DNA of 64,000 nt from Ophiodon elongatus (GCA_016806645.1 JACSYO010002133.1:197501-261500), one strand, 5' to 3'. Shown: positions 9,296 through 21,552, numbered from the stretch's first letter. Numbers and translations: made by a program. The notes: generated by a model not told the origin, from the letters alone.

Positions 9296-12200
9296 CAATG
9301 TTAATGTGAACAGCCCTGCAACGCAAGGGACTGGCTGAAAATTAAATAACATACAGGAAGCTGAGTTTTAGTAAACAGATGAGAGAGTTTGAAGGTTTAT
9401 TACATCCCAAAACACAGCAGAGAAGTTTGGAATTTTCTGACAGGATTTTACATGTCTGGAAAAATGCTGTGTTGTGACAATTGTAGCAGTTGACTGAATT
9501 TTCACTGCATCAATCCTCAGTAGTTGTAAATGTTTCCCTTGTCTACAGTGGGAGTGAAATATCAGTCACATATAAAGAAGTCCTCAGATGATTTAGGAGG
9601 TCTTACTTAGTTAATTATCCAGACAGGGATGTTTATAGCATGCTTTCTTTTTGCCTACAGCCAATGCATCACCAAACCAACCCTTCGCTTTCGGCAGCAA
9701 CACATGTGTGATGCCCGTAACTGTCAGAGACGAAGCACATTTCATTTAGCCTAAAGATGGCAGCAGTGAAAAGTCTGGAAGGGAAAATGGTCAGTAAATC
9801 AAGGTTGGTGTTCGCAGAGATCTGGTCAAGAGTCTTCCCACAGTGCAGAGAGCATGGGCGGAAATTCATGTTGTGTAGTTTGATGACTATATATATACAT
9901 GAATATATTGAATAAATCACATGAAACCCTTTTCTGTATATGCAGTTTTCCGTTTGCTTATACATAGCCGAAGTAGCTTCTCGGTACACATACTGCATGT
10001 TACGTTTCACAACTCTTTAGATGACTGTGCATAGAAGAAAATAAATCCATGGTGTACTTCTTATTTCCATATTGGTGGATAGACAGAAAGAACACATGTG
10101 GTCCCTCTGAGACTTCAGAAGAAAAAGGGAAACCCCTCCACATACCCATGGATATTGTTAAAACAGATTCAAACGGCACAGCTCAGCATAAAACGGCTGA
10201 CATTGGCTCAAGTATAACTGACACACTGAGCTGATCCAGTCTTATGAGGTGCAATAACCATAAACTAATTATTGCATTATGCTTACAAATGCAATAGCGC
10301 CATGAGAAGGAAATCAAATGCAGATCCCGCAGGCTGCTTCTTCCCTGTTGGCCTCAATGTGACTATATATGTAGAAGCATTGATTTAGCATGCAAGCTCT
10401 TTGAACTTGTCTAGCACTGAACCTTTGAAATAAGCTGGGAGCTATGAAGCAGAGCTCAGCAAAAGACCTGCATGACTCGGTCGGAGAGGATAGAGGTCCA
10501 CGGTGTTGGAGGATTTATCATCAACGAGCCATGTTCGGCTTGGCAGGTGGATAAGCTGCAGGGTAGAAGGAAGAGCTCATCATCTGACTTTTAAAATGTT
10601 GATCTGAAGTGGCAGTACCAAAGTCTCACATTGGACTCTCTGTGTGCAAATGCATTAATACTGTAAATACTTTCAGGTTTTTTAACTGTTGGTCAGACAA
10701 AACTCTTAGTACTCTTGTTAGAGACGGTGTAATGTGATAAAGTAAATCATGGTTGTTATGACAAATATACAATGTACACTACTTCCTGTGTTGGTTCTTT
10801 CTGTACAACAGCATTTTCACTCCCCAAACCTTGATCAGGACTCTAATGGAGCAGGAACAGGAAGTGATTCATATAATACTTTGATTATCCTGTTAAATAG
10901 CCGCTTGCAGCTATGTTCTGTTTTTGTCTTCAGTGTGCGGTAAATGTTTGGGATTCTGACATCTCCATCTTCGGTGATGACAGCATTGTGACTCTTCATC
11001 GGTCCCTTGCCATACAACATGAATCATGCCATTGGCTGACTAAAGAATGCCATGTCAACATGTGGGAGCATCAACTTGCGTACAAAACCAGGACTGCAAC
11101 GCAGCTGTCATGGTGACTGGTTAGAAACAACTGAAGTGCATTCATTTTGGTGGTTTGCATAAAATTCCCAAACGGATGTTTGCTGTTTTCAAAAGGAAAA
11201 CAAAAGGATGAATGCGAACATTGGCACAAATAGTCCTCATGGGCAGAACTTGGCAACAAAAATGAAATCAAATGTGAAAATGAAGCATAATTATGTACCA
11301 ACACAGTATTTTGTGCCACAGCTGTTTTGTCAGGTCGTAGATTATGAAAAGATTTGTCTTATGTACAAAAGATGCGGTGCTAAAATTTCGGTTTGCTTTC
11401 CTCCATTCACATTTACAACGAGATGATGACAGTGTAAAGGACGAGGAAGAAGAAAAGCTGTTGCTATGTGTGATGTGGCTTCTTTGTCACGTTGTGAATG
11501 CATCTTCAGAGTGGCAAAACAACACAAGTTTCTGTAATCATATAGCAACCGTGTGAGTAAATGAAAAAGCGTCCACAATGTCATCTCCCTCCGTCTCTCT
11601 CAGACTCAGACGCACATAAACACACAGCGTCTACAGTCTCCCAGCAGGCCTGCATTGTGGAGGTTTCTGTGATTGATGTCTCTGACCTATTCTGCGAGCA
11701 GGCAGCCACATCGGCAACCTAATTACCCTATCATCATCACTGCTCTATCTGGTGGAGGAAAAACACACATGCACACATTCACAAACAAAAACACAGTAGC
11801 AGCGAGTTTCTGGTGACTTCTTTTTTTTCCCCAACAATGTTGAAAGTACAAGATGACAGTTGCAAATATGATCATAGGCATCTGACCTCAGAAGAGTGTT
11901 TTTTTTTTCACAGTAATCCCCGAGAGCATTTTACTGCACTGGAGAAAAGGCTGTTTTCTGGCAGACTATGAGGTGTGCCATCCATTTCCTGTTTGGATCG
12001 CCGTAAATGCCTTCATTGTCTCCACTGTGGGAGTTTACACAAACAGTGAACACCCAGCACTGCGAGTAATCACTATGTCGTCCAAATATTTTGCATGGAC
12101 GAGTGAATGTCACTTTGTGCTGTGGCCGCTGCTTAAAGCGACAGTGTGTTGTATGTAAGTGTGTCTGCATGCCTTCAGCCATATCTCCATCAACATAAGG

Positions 12201-12907
12201 GATGTGACTGTCAAACCATTTCACTATTTACCGACAATAAGAATTTGACCGATTAATGCTATCGGGGTTCAACCCTAACTTCGGGGTTCACCCCTTTCAC
12301 TCTAATCAGAAGGTGGCAAGCAAGACACGGGAACGGTTCGGTTGACGAGGGTCGGCTACTGGTCAGAATGAAGAAAAAAAAAGAGTCTTTTAAACGCTTC
12401 ATTTCTAGTCTCTCATGTATCAAATGTCACTTCAAAGACCACCGTAGCCACGGTATAACCTGTTTGTCTGTTGCTCAAAGTTCCCATGGAGACAGAAGAC
12501 GGGAGAAGACAGACAGGTGGGACAACAGACAGGCAGGTAAGTCATATAGACAGGCAGGCAGGTTGACAGCCGCTTAAACTCTTTTGCTTTTTGTTTTCCC
12601 CAACTACTGTACAGTCAAAGAAAGCTTTGATGTTATTGCTCTAGACAGCCCCATTCCCCGCCACCGCTTTCTATCACACTGAAGACACAAAAAACACATG
12701 CAATCACCATCTATTATTCATTCTATTCACCAAAGCCATTTGAATACATCAAGCATGCAGGCCGGTCTGTCTGTGTGTCTATTAGATTTAGCTGTAGGGA
12801 GGCGGGAGGCAAAACAAACAGGGAGAGTCTGTCTGCCTGCTCACGCCTGGACAATCATCAGACGTGGATGTTTGAGTGCACACACTTATGCATATGTATG
12901 CAAGTAA
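9296..12907. other. Non-coding DNA, little structure
   Basis: Open frames up to 113 codons occur but none has recognisable domains or consistent coding character. A polypyrimidine stretch, CAAAG at 12478 and CAG|GTAAGT at 12536 bracket a short GACAG-rich piece that I treat as a chance exon look-alike. The CAGGCAGG/GACAGACAG-rich part at 12500-12560 is low complexity. No transposon ends were found. Confidence 0.45.
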
Positions 12908-12931
12908 ACACACACACACACACACACACAC
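12908..12931. repeat. (AC)n microsatellite
   Basis: About twelve AC units, uninterrupted. Confidence 0.95.
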
Positions 12932-13189
12932 TCATATACCATCAGACCACTCTGAACCCCATTTTCTATAAGATGATTGAACATGAATATCAAGGGAGCT
13001 GTCTGACTGCCCCAAAGCAGTCCCATCTGCCTCTGTTTCTTTTAATTATTCAGTCTCCATCCATCCATCTATAATTCACTCTACTACTCAGCTGAAGGGC
13101 TCGTTCTTTATCTAGCAACGGCCAAATTAAGGATATTTGGAAACCCCCCCTCCATGTGGTGAAGACGGAAGTGGACAGAAAACAGGATG

Positions 13190-13312
13190 AAAAATACAGA
13201 GGAGGAAAGAAAGATCAAGGAAAGAAAGATTGAGGAAGGGAAGAGGGGGAGAGGAGAAAGGAGTAAAAAGAACGAAGAGGACCGGAGGGAGGAAAGTGGG
13301 AGAGGAATGACA
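13190..13312. repeat. Purine-rich tract (GA-rich on plus strand)
   Basis: Over roughly 120 bp the plus strand is almost all A and G, with units such as GGAAAGAAAGAT and GAGGAAGGGAAGAGGGGGAG. Such polypurine tracts can form triplex DNA in vitro. The short open frames on both strands are by-products of this composition. Confidence 0.75.
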
Positions 13313-13511
13313 GGAGATGAGAAGCACCATGGGGGATTCCACCACTTGCAAAAAGCTGTCAGCCATTTAGCCTCTGAAACAACTTGTCTCTACTGAAGCA
13401 GCAATGACCAACAAATGAAAGCATGAAAAGCAATCGTTCCCCTTTCCTGCAGTCCTCTCTCTTTTCAATCAGCTCCTTTGGTCTCTCTGCAACTGAACGT
13501 TAGATTGAATT

Positions 13512-13620
13512 TGGGCTGGAACAAACGATTAGTTTCATGATTAATCTAGCAGTTGATAATCATTTTTTGATTAATCAGTCATTTGTGTAGTCTACAAAAT
13601 GTCTGATATTATCAAAAAAC
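13512..13620. repeat. Dispersed fish repeat, ACGATTA...GATTAATC type
   Basis: The order GGGCTGGAACAAACGATTAG, ATGATTAATCTAGC, TTTTTTGATTAATCAG and GTCTACAAAATGTCTGATAT follows a very common teleost repeat that starts GGGCTGCAACTAACGATTA and ends near 'TCTATAAAATGTCAGAAAA'. It starts with a hAT-like GGGCTG, but I cannot define the other end or a target-site duplication. Confidence 0.6.
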
Positions 13621-16083
13621 GTGGTCTTGTCAGGGCCGAAAACTCCGGGTTGGTTCTCTCAAGGACGATTGGTCCAATGGGTGAAGGGCCAGACCGTGAG
13701 TGGTTCAAAATGGTGATGCACAGATTGCAGTTTTCTTTGGCTAATCTGTCAATTCAGATTTTTGTGTTTTTATAATTGACACAAACACACAACCAACTGT
13801 TCTTTCATGAAAAATTTAAATTGAATTGTATGTTCATCATCAAACATTGATTAGTAAATACGATTAAACCAAAATCAGGTGAGGCGTGAGATGAGGCAGA
13901 GGTGTGACTCGGGCTTTATAGGACCGTAATGGGCAGAGGGATCTGAAGCTTTTCCAAAGTGTTTTCAGTTCACAAAACGACTGGCTGCCTCTGAGGTAAA
14001 GATTGAGCTAGGAAGGTCATTTCTCCATTGGGGAGTCATTGTTCTATAAGCTATTATTACATTTGCTGATTAAATTATGGGTCTTTGGAAACCATTGAGC
14101 GAAATCAGAAACACATTTTGCCTATAATTAATGAGAGCCACATGATCCATTGGTCAAATTGGACTGCTCATATATTGAGTCGAATAGAAGGGCAAAGCAT
14201 TCTGTTGGTGCCTTACTTTCTCCGTCTCCCCCACCACCTACGTCATTGCATCTTATTGTATTGCTCTGGTGCCAAATAGCCCTTTAAATGTGTTTATTGC
14301 TCTTTTATGCTGTTATCATCTGCCAATATGACATAAGTGTGCCACTTGAAATAGGATTTTGATTAAAACAAAAATGTTTTAAGGACCTCTGAATAAACCA
14401 CTGTGTAGGGTACAACAGGTCAAACAAGATCCAGTTCCACTAAGTGCAAACTAACAACTGCAATAAAGCAACATTGAGCCAACACTGCTTCTGGCTGCCT
14501 TAGTGGGTTTGCACATTTTGCTCTAGGTTTCACAGTACTGAGTTTCAAACACTGTTTCAGTCCATTTCATTGCTCTTTAAACTGGTTTACAACTGTTGCC
14601 TGTTGAGTGAAGCCGCCACGACTGCGGTTGATTTCAGTGCCGCGTCAAAAGAGAGTTTTATGAGCACAATACTGAACGGTTTCTCATGTGGCAGAGAAAA
14701 AGCTTTGACAGACTAAATGGAATTATAGATAGAAAGCAGATTTGTGTCAGAGAAAGTCTGTCCAGGTTCAAACTACTTTTTATACAGATTTCATGCCCTA
14801 AAATGTGTGATGGATATATATTGAGAGAAGTGTTACAATTATGGAGCTGCTGATCAAATTCTTAGTAGTTTTTTGAACAATGGGTCCTTGATTTCACGAC
14901 AGAGGTAGACTAAACGAGGCCTCGATCCAGTGACCGTTAATTCTGCTGGCTGAAATGACAACTGTCAGGGTGAAGCTAATTTGTCCTTCGATAAGAAAAA
15001 TGTAAGGTCAGACTCATTATTTCATTCTAACATAACCTGTTTTGATGATTAGCTTACATACCTAGACAAAAGAAAAGCCTGGAAATAAAGACTTGAACTG
15101 TGAACATTGTGCAGTGCCTGACCACCCACATCTATCCATTTATCTCCACATCATGGTTAAATGTACATGGTCAAAATTATTAATGCATGACATGATGATG
15201 TTTTTCCCAGCACAAAAAAAATCATTGCCTTACTTCCTTTTTGATAGTATCCACCTTTGGTGAAAATAACATGACCAGCTGAGACAAGCTGGAGCTCTAC
15301 AAATGAAAATACTTTTATTGTAATAGATTGACTGTTGAAGACATTGTTGTAAAACAGGTCTGATTCATGAATCAATTTGTGATTATCAAAAGACTGTCAA
15401 AGCAGAGCCGACAACGCTCAGTGGATTTTCATTTGTCATCTCAGGATCGACTCTGCTTTGATGCGAGCCATTCTCTCTTGCTCACATTCACAGAATTGCC
15501 TTTTCTTTTGTCAGACCTGATAATGACTTGTACATTGTCGCCAATTAATGCTTGGGGGAAAAATTCTGACGCAAGAAGGAAAGAAAAGAAAAAGTCCCCC
15601 TGACTGGTATTAAAGTGCCAGCGGTTCGCAGACGGAGAATAATGATTAAATATGTCAGAAGTTTTTATGTTAATAAATTATGAGGTTTGGACAATGAAAT
15701 CCAAGACAGTAAAAGTGAAATGTGCAATATCAGAAATGTACTTTCTTTTTTTTTTTTGCTTTTGTGTATTTGTCCTTTGAGACAAAGACTCATAATTGTT
15801 TTCTCTGAAAGATAAGCCTCTGCCATGGTTTGATGTCTGGCTTTTATCTTGGTGAAGGCTGGTTTATTAATTGCTTGGAGAAAAATAACAAAAGCTGAAT
15901 GGGAATGCGCTGAAATCAAATTTGAAATGACTGATGCGCTCGATGATGGTCATGTTATAAAACCCCTGAGTGTCGACATTCAACCAGAAAGTAGCTGCAT
16001 TATGACTCACTCTCAGCTCTCTCCTCCCTGTTGCTTGACAGTATTTGCCAAATTTTTGATTTTATGTGTTTCTTAATAGTTAG
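13621..16083. other. Non-coding DNA, nothing recognised
   Basis: AT-rich, with stop-bounded frames below 85 codons and no recognised repeat. The part from 15950 to 16083 is pyrimidine-rich just ahead of the possible exon. Confidence 0.5.
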
Positions 16084-16134
16084 GTGCGGCTCTACAATCT
16101 GGACTCAGCAGACGACTTGGACCCAAAGGACCCG
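16084..16134 (+). other. Possible 51-bp coding exon (VRLYNLDSADDLDPKDP)
   Basis: The segment follows ...TTTCTTAATAGTTAG and is followed by GTAATG, so it has an AG acceptor with a T-rich tract and a GT donor. It is exactly 17 codons, open in the phase 0-0 frame, giving VRLYNLDSADDLDPKDP, which looks like acidic, protein-like sequence rather than random translation. Its GC content is above that of its AT-rich flanks. I do not recognise the protein. The donor (CCG|GTAATG) is only fair, and short exon look-alikes are expected by chance in 64 kb. If real, it implies a multi-exon gene on the plus strand across this window. Confidence 0.25.
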
Positions 16135-16496
16135 GTAATGAAATGTTAAAACACACACATGTATTAATCATCCATTGAATGATGGACCAATCCAAACATC
16201 TTCTTCAATTGAATGAATTCTTTTGGGAATGACACGCCGTTAGAAAAGGTTTCCGTTGAAAACATTTCATTTATTTTCTGTGTACTGGCTCGGCTCAGTG
16301 TGTGGAAAAGTTTGGGCTCTCCTGGTGAAGCCAACATGGTGATCATCCAGTGTGGTCTGACCACAGGACGATCAGAAATGCTCAAAATGATATCAAACTT
16401 TTTTGTAAATCCTGGCAACTTAAAATTAGTGTAAAAAAACTTCTGCAGCTGTATTTGGGTGCAACTGTTAGTGAGTTAGATGGTGAAAAAAATCTG

Positions 16497-17026
16497 ATAC
16501 TAACTAGGGCTGGGCGATAAAACATTCCGCTACAACGATACATTTTATGAGACTTATTTTCAATAGTTTTGAATCTGTTATCCTTTACCTACAAAAACAC
16601 TAGACGAATAACCCAGAATCTCAGTCGTTACTTTTGGGGCTGTAAAATGATGGATTAATTGCCACAAATGACGATTCACTATTGGAATTTGATCAATATG
16701 GTTGGATAACATTTGGAGAGTCTTAAAGAGCCGCGAGATTTAATTATTTTATTCTCCTTCAAGTTAGTGCTAACCAGAAGTTACTCGGCTAATCCGACAG
16801 ATATTTTCAGGGGCGCATGCTCAAAAAAAGTGCACAGCGGTGAGATGGCCAACAAGAAGTGTCGTAATATACATAGGTAATCCACCCTCGAGGACCCGAC
16901 CCCTCAAGGACCCGACTGATAATAAATAATATTATATTATAAACCATAACTAACCTTCTGGTCAATATTAGCGTTCTGTCTTCAGACGAATCATTTTCGG
17001 CTTTATAGTCCAGCCCTAATAATAAC
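16497..17026. mobile_element. Non-autonomous hAT-type element, complete, copy A
   Basis: The element is 16505-17018 (514 bp). It starts TAGGGCTGGGCGATAAAAC and ends TATAGTCCAGCCCTA; TAGGGCTG and CAGCCCTA are inverted complements. The flanking octamers ATACTAAC (16497-16504) and ATAATAAC (17019-17026) differ at one base, which fits an 8-bp hAT target-site duplication. Interior landmarks shared with the copy at 26689-27242 are CTACAAAAACACTAGACGAA and GGATAACATTTGGAGAGTC (there ATAACATTTGGAACACC). The two halves of GAGGACCCGACCCCTCAAGGACCCGAC (16886-16915) form a small tandem. No transposase is present. Confidence 0.75.
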
Positions 17027-18326
17027 TCTTCTTGTCTGCTCTGTAGTCTCAATGGGATTTAAGCTGTCTGGTTTTAGGGACAGTGACACTCAGTGAAAAG
17101 ATGTGAAGGGATACAAATGTTTGACTGGTCATCAGTGCTACTTTTTGAACAGCTCCTTGAAATTTCAGTCATTTCTGACCTACTTGTTTGAAGTTGCTTC
17201 AAGCCTTTTTTTCCTCGAACCATTCCTAGTAACTTCAATTTGAGTCACTGTTTGCCGCCAAACACCATGCAGCAGACATGTGAGGCTGTTTTTCAAACTC
17301 AAACATGCAGTGTAGTGTCAGAGGTTTTGTCAGTCTTCATATTCCCTTCATCGTGGATGTTCCCACCTGCCTGCACTCTTGATTGAACTCCACTGCTTCA
17401 GTTTCATGAGGAAGAGATTAGAGATAGGATTGACGGGGTAAAACTAATGGCAAAAGAGGCAAAAGGGAAAAAAAGTGTGTAAAGAAATGAAAGGGCTAAC
17501 AGAGACAGGATTGAAGAAAGAAAGGACGAAATAGAGGCAGATACAGAGAGAAGGATGGATAGAGTGGAGAGTGAGATATACGCTAACCAGGCAGACAGAG
17601 GGAAGGTGGATTGATTGTGTCTTATCAGCACCTACGCCCGACAGGTGACTGACAGCAAGATGCACATGGTTTCAGCCCAGACACACATGCACAATCTCAT
17701 AATCACTCACACACCAAATTAAGCCATCTCTGTCTTTATCATTATCTCTCATTTGTATGCAAGAATCCAGGCTCTTGATTCAGGAGGGAGGGGAGAAAGA
17801 TGTGTGTATTTTTCTGTAGTGGTGTGTGTGTGCACTGGATATGATGACTGGAGGCGAATGGGATGGAGGAGGGTTGCATTGGTTTGTACCGAATTGACAA
17901 CCGACAGCAGCAGAGAGGAGAACAGTTTTCAAATTTGACAGCACATTTTAAGAAAAAACGACTTGGTTTAACATAGAGTGAGCGCCAATAGTCCGCTAAT
18001 CTCTATAGACAGATTCTGCATTCACGCGTAGAATCTGTAGACAACAGGACGACATTTTGGCATCAGAAGCGTTCTGGTTTCTGTTTGAAGTCCGAGAAGT
18101 GTTGACAAATCACATTAATGCAGGCGTTGGTCGAATGCAGGTAAACAGTCCGCGTGGAGAGGAAAAGAGGGGAAACACATTGTCCGAAATGCAATCTCCA
18201 CCCACCAGTTAGTGTCTGACGATGATTCAGCTTTTTATTGGTTTCTAAATTCAGCTTGTAAACTGGCGACTTGTGAAACAATCCGATCGTACACGCCGTC
18301 TCCCTGCTCCAACTCCAGTCTTACAT
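17027..18326. other. Non-coding DNA, nothing recognised
   Basis: The part from 17400 to 17580 is purine-rich on the plus strand (GGCAAAAGGGAAAAAAAG, GAAAGAAAGGACGAAATAGAGG), which gives low-complexity serine/leucine-rich frames on the minus strand. No gene is seen. Confidence 0.5.
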
Positions 18327-18364
18327 CTATATATATACATACACGTGCATGTATATATATATAG
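18327..18364. repeat. AT-rich palindrome centred on CACGTG
   Basis: CTATATATATACAT and ATGTATATATATATAG flank ACACGTGC. The arms pair over about 14 bp with one mismatch next to the central CACGTG (18342-18347). It can form a hairpin or cruciform. CACGTG is also the canonical E-box, but one hexamer in a TA-rich palindrome is weak evidence for regulation. Confidence 0.75.
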
Positions 18365-18764
18365 TTCATACTTTTTTCCAAAGGGTAATTACATACTGTG
18401 TCAACATGTCTGTCCAAACCTGAATCAGCTGGGACACAGTTTTTGTCTTAACCAGCCTTTAGTAATCAAGCAGTTGTGATGTTTTGAGTGTTCCCACAGC
18501 AGTGGAGCGTGTGAGTGGCTTTTAATGAAGTATTGATGCTTTATCAGAGCTTGTGAACTGGAATCAAATAGCTTTTCATACTGCGAGGCTTAAGTCCGTA
18601 GGAACAACGCCTTCAAGAGTCTAACAATGAGCTCATCTACAGAGCTCTCTATAATGAAACGTACATAGACACAGTAGCCCGATACGCACAGCTTTTTTTG
18701 TTTAGGACTTTGGATGACATCACTGGATATGTTGGACTGGCTGACTGTGATGCTGCAGCTGCAA

Positions 18765-18799
18765 CACGCACGCACGCATGCACACACACACACACACGC
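18765..18799. repeat. (CACG)n/(CA)n microsatellite
   Basis: CACGCACGCACG passes into about nine CA units. Confidence 0.9.
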
Positions 18800-18974
18800 A
18801 AACAAACCTCACAGGCCCTTTGGCCGGCCTGGCCTGATTTGGACAGCAGCTTTGCTTTCCCACACTTTCAAACTAGAGCAGACCGTCCTGGAATAAGACA
18901 CCGTGGAATATTCACTGGACACACTATCGGAATATTGTGTCTCATGTGCAGACAGTCATATTAGTTCACTGAGC

Positions 18975-18975
<1 letters not shown>

Positions 18976-19018
<43 letters not shown>
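18976..19018. repeat. (AC)n microsatellite
   Basis: About 21 AC units with one TA interruption near 18981. Confidence 0.95.
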
Positions 19019-19020
<2 letters not shown>

Positions 19021-19539
19021 CCAGTTTTGTTGGATGTCTACACAAAGAATCCAATTTACTGAACATGCAGGCGTTTTAATCCACCCAGCCTGATGGATGC
19101 CGCGTAAAACGCGGCGAGCCATTCATAGCTCTGTATAGTGAACGACCTGATCGATTTGCCATGCCTCTTGCCTTAATCCTGTGAAGACTGAGTCCCGGCT
19201 CGAGCTTGCTGTCCTGTTGCAATGTCTTCTAATCGCGTGGGGTCGGCTCAGCGTTATGGCATCACTCTGACGCCTTCGCCAAACGCAGGTGGTCAAGCTT
19301 ACAATCCGTTACATATTGTGTGGCTTGGTAGTGTTGGGTATCGTTCCCATTGAGCTATCAGTGGTTGAGCAGCAGTGTGTGTACACTGATGTTATGTGAT
19401 ACATCCTCTGGGAATGAATTAATTTCCTCCCAAAGCTTGCGTTGTTGGCATCAGGCCTCGTCTGAGGTTTCTCAGCTGTCTTTTTCTTCTCTTCTGCCTC
19501 CGTCTTTTTCCACTGTTGCTCTATGTGCCAGAGCTCCGT

Positions 19540-19710
19540 ACTGCATTATGAACCGATTATAGCTCCACTGGCCTCATTACTGCCAATGGAGGGCTCAAAC
19601 AGGGTAATAGCTGCCTATTACTGGGCTATTAGAGAAGATGATTTGCCCCTTATTAGCCCTCTCTTCTTGGTAACCAGGCAATCAAGGAGCCCCCTTTGTT
19701 TTTGGGCAGT
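19540..19710. promoter_or_regulatory. Possible conserved non-coding element
   Basis: This repeat-free block has ACCGATTATAG, TCATTACTGCC, GGGTAATAGC, CTATTACTGG and CTTATTAGCC, a dense set of TAAT-type homeodomain cores with CCAATGG. Vertebrate developmental enhancers often look like this. There is no direct proof in the sequence, and the frame over it (19523-19738) has no known domain. Confidence 0.25.
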
Positions 19711-21279
19711 GAGTTATGAAATCTACTTAAAGATATAACAGGCCAACACACAGACACAGACAAATCAGTCGTCACTTCAGCTGTCTCCACAAACCAGTAA
19801 AAGCATTGGTGTAAGCGTCACCCCATTAACCTATTGTCAATCACAGACACCAGTTTCTGGGTCCCAAAGCATACATCACACTTAAGCCTTCAACTTGCAG
19901 CTGATTAATAAACAGCCCTGTTGCTACCCCACCATGCTGTCTGTACTGTTGTCACATAGAAACTGTATGTATATTTTAATCCAATTAATTGAAGAAAGTG
20001 AGTGTTAGCTGAGTCACTTTGAACCTACTCAATGGTGTGTGTGTTTTTTCCGGAATCACCTTGATAGTGAGTTTTCTAAAGGAGCTATTCCATGTGCAAT
20101 GTGCTATTCCAGTTCAATCCCATCTCATCATCTCCTCCCCACAGAAATGTGAGACGTAGAAGAATACAGGGATTCTTCTATTAATACAGAATCATGTGAA
20201 AATGTCCCAACATATGTAGAAATGTAGTAGTTTTGGTTTAGCCCTCATTTAGTATAATTTCAGAATGTTGTTTGCATAAACATGCGCCAATCTGTTGGAT
20301 TGGTGTCGCAGCAGATGCTGACTTTATTAAGTTGATCATGAATCATCAAGATGTGCCAATCGACGTTAAACCCCAGAACATCTTTGGCACACCAGAAATC
20401 CCTGGCTCCATGTTACTTAAATACATGAGCCCGATAAGACCCACGGAAGTGAGCTGTGCAGCTTTTAAATTTGGAGAATTCTAACTGAAAGAACAGAGCA
20501 GACATACGAACACGACAACAGCTATAAATGCTCTACAAATCTATATGAAAGGTCTGTGAAAGACCGGTACATTAAAGCCTCACTCTTACATGTAGATTCA
20601 AATTGGCAGGCTGCCTCGTGCCTTTAAGCCTCAGCTTGCAGGTGTGTTTCGCGTTGAGCATGTAATTTAAACACTCAGCTCCCATTTAGCAGTTATTCTC
20701 GCCACGATACTGGCATGCAACAAAGTAGTTCACATCCTGAGTGATGTGTTTCCATGCTACATGCTTTTCTTTTAGCCTGTTGAAATCATAACAGAGCGGA
20801 CTGGAACACTGTCGACCGTGACAATCAACTTTTCCTCCGTCTCACATTTGATTCTTAAGTGGCAGCGAGCGTCGCCAGGGCGTTACTTCAAAGTTCAATT
20901 TGCAAAGAAATTGCAACCCTGTCGTGTCTCCAGTGTTTGAGTCCGTGCTGCTGTATGTGCGATGAGCAATTATGCACTTGGACATGCGAGGAGGAAAGTA
21001 AAAGAAAGAGCGTTTCCTCGCTCCAAACTCCTTGAGGTCACTGTTCTCCTCGTAACTTGTCCTCTCTGAGACGCACTTTAGAGAGGAGAACGTCCTAAAT
21101 GATGGGGGACCTCGCTCAATTTCCCGGTCATTAGATAGAGGATGAAAGAATGAGGAGAGGAGGAAGGGTAATACACACTTAAAGTGAAAGCTCCACCCAA
21201 TGCATACCAAAAAACACTAAAGAAATTAGACTTGGAGGGACAGTAGAATATATTCCTGAGCAAATATTTCAGTTGTCTG
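19711..21279. other. Non-coding DNA, nothing recognised
   Basis: Stop-bounded frames up to about 120 codons occur, with no recognised domain and no repeat family. Confidence 0.45.
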
Positions 21280-21355
21280 ACAGAGATACCTGCCACCGCA
21301 CTCTGAACCCCCCCCCCCCCACCCCGCCTCACAGTGCGGTGGCAGGTGTCTCTGT
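21280..21355. repeat. Foldback: 27-bp arms around a C-rich loop
   Basis: The left arm 21280-21306 (ACAGAGATACCTGCCACCGC then ACTCTGA) and the right arm 21329-21355 pair at 25 of 27 positions. The loop (21307-21328) is a C14 run followed by ACCCCGCC-type sequence. Pairing stops abruptly at the outer edges. The stem length and loop size resemble a precursor-microRNA hairpin, but a C-tract loop is unusual and no known microRNA seed is recognised. An inverted duplication created by template switching at the C-tract is the likelier origin. Confidence 0.8.
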
Positions 21356-21497
21356 AGGAGTATCTGGCTTATTCAGCCCTGTAAGAACACACAGACACAT
21401 GCATGAACACAGGTGTTGGGTGGGCAGAAATCTCATCTCAATCTGCTGGGTCTCACTCACACAAGCTGCCCTCACTGTGAAACTTCCCTCAGTTCAT

Positions 21498-21499
<2 letters not shown>

Positions 21500-21551
<52 letters not shown>
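21500..21551. repeat. (CA)n microsatellite
   Basis: About 26 uninterrupted CA units. Confidence 0.95.

Positions 21552-21552
<1 letters not shown>

Noticed and set aside
12479..12536. CAG|GTAAGT donor with a pyrimidine tract upstream, bracketing a GACAG-rich piece
   Set aside because: All frames are open because the piece is low-complexity purine-rich DNA, and GACAG/GGCAG units continue beyond the donor.
16164..16418. 84-codon minus-strand frame that looked protein-like
   Set aside because: I compared it mentally with Tc1/mariner and LINE proteins and found no match. An overlapping plus-strand frame of similar length suggests chance.
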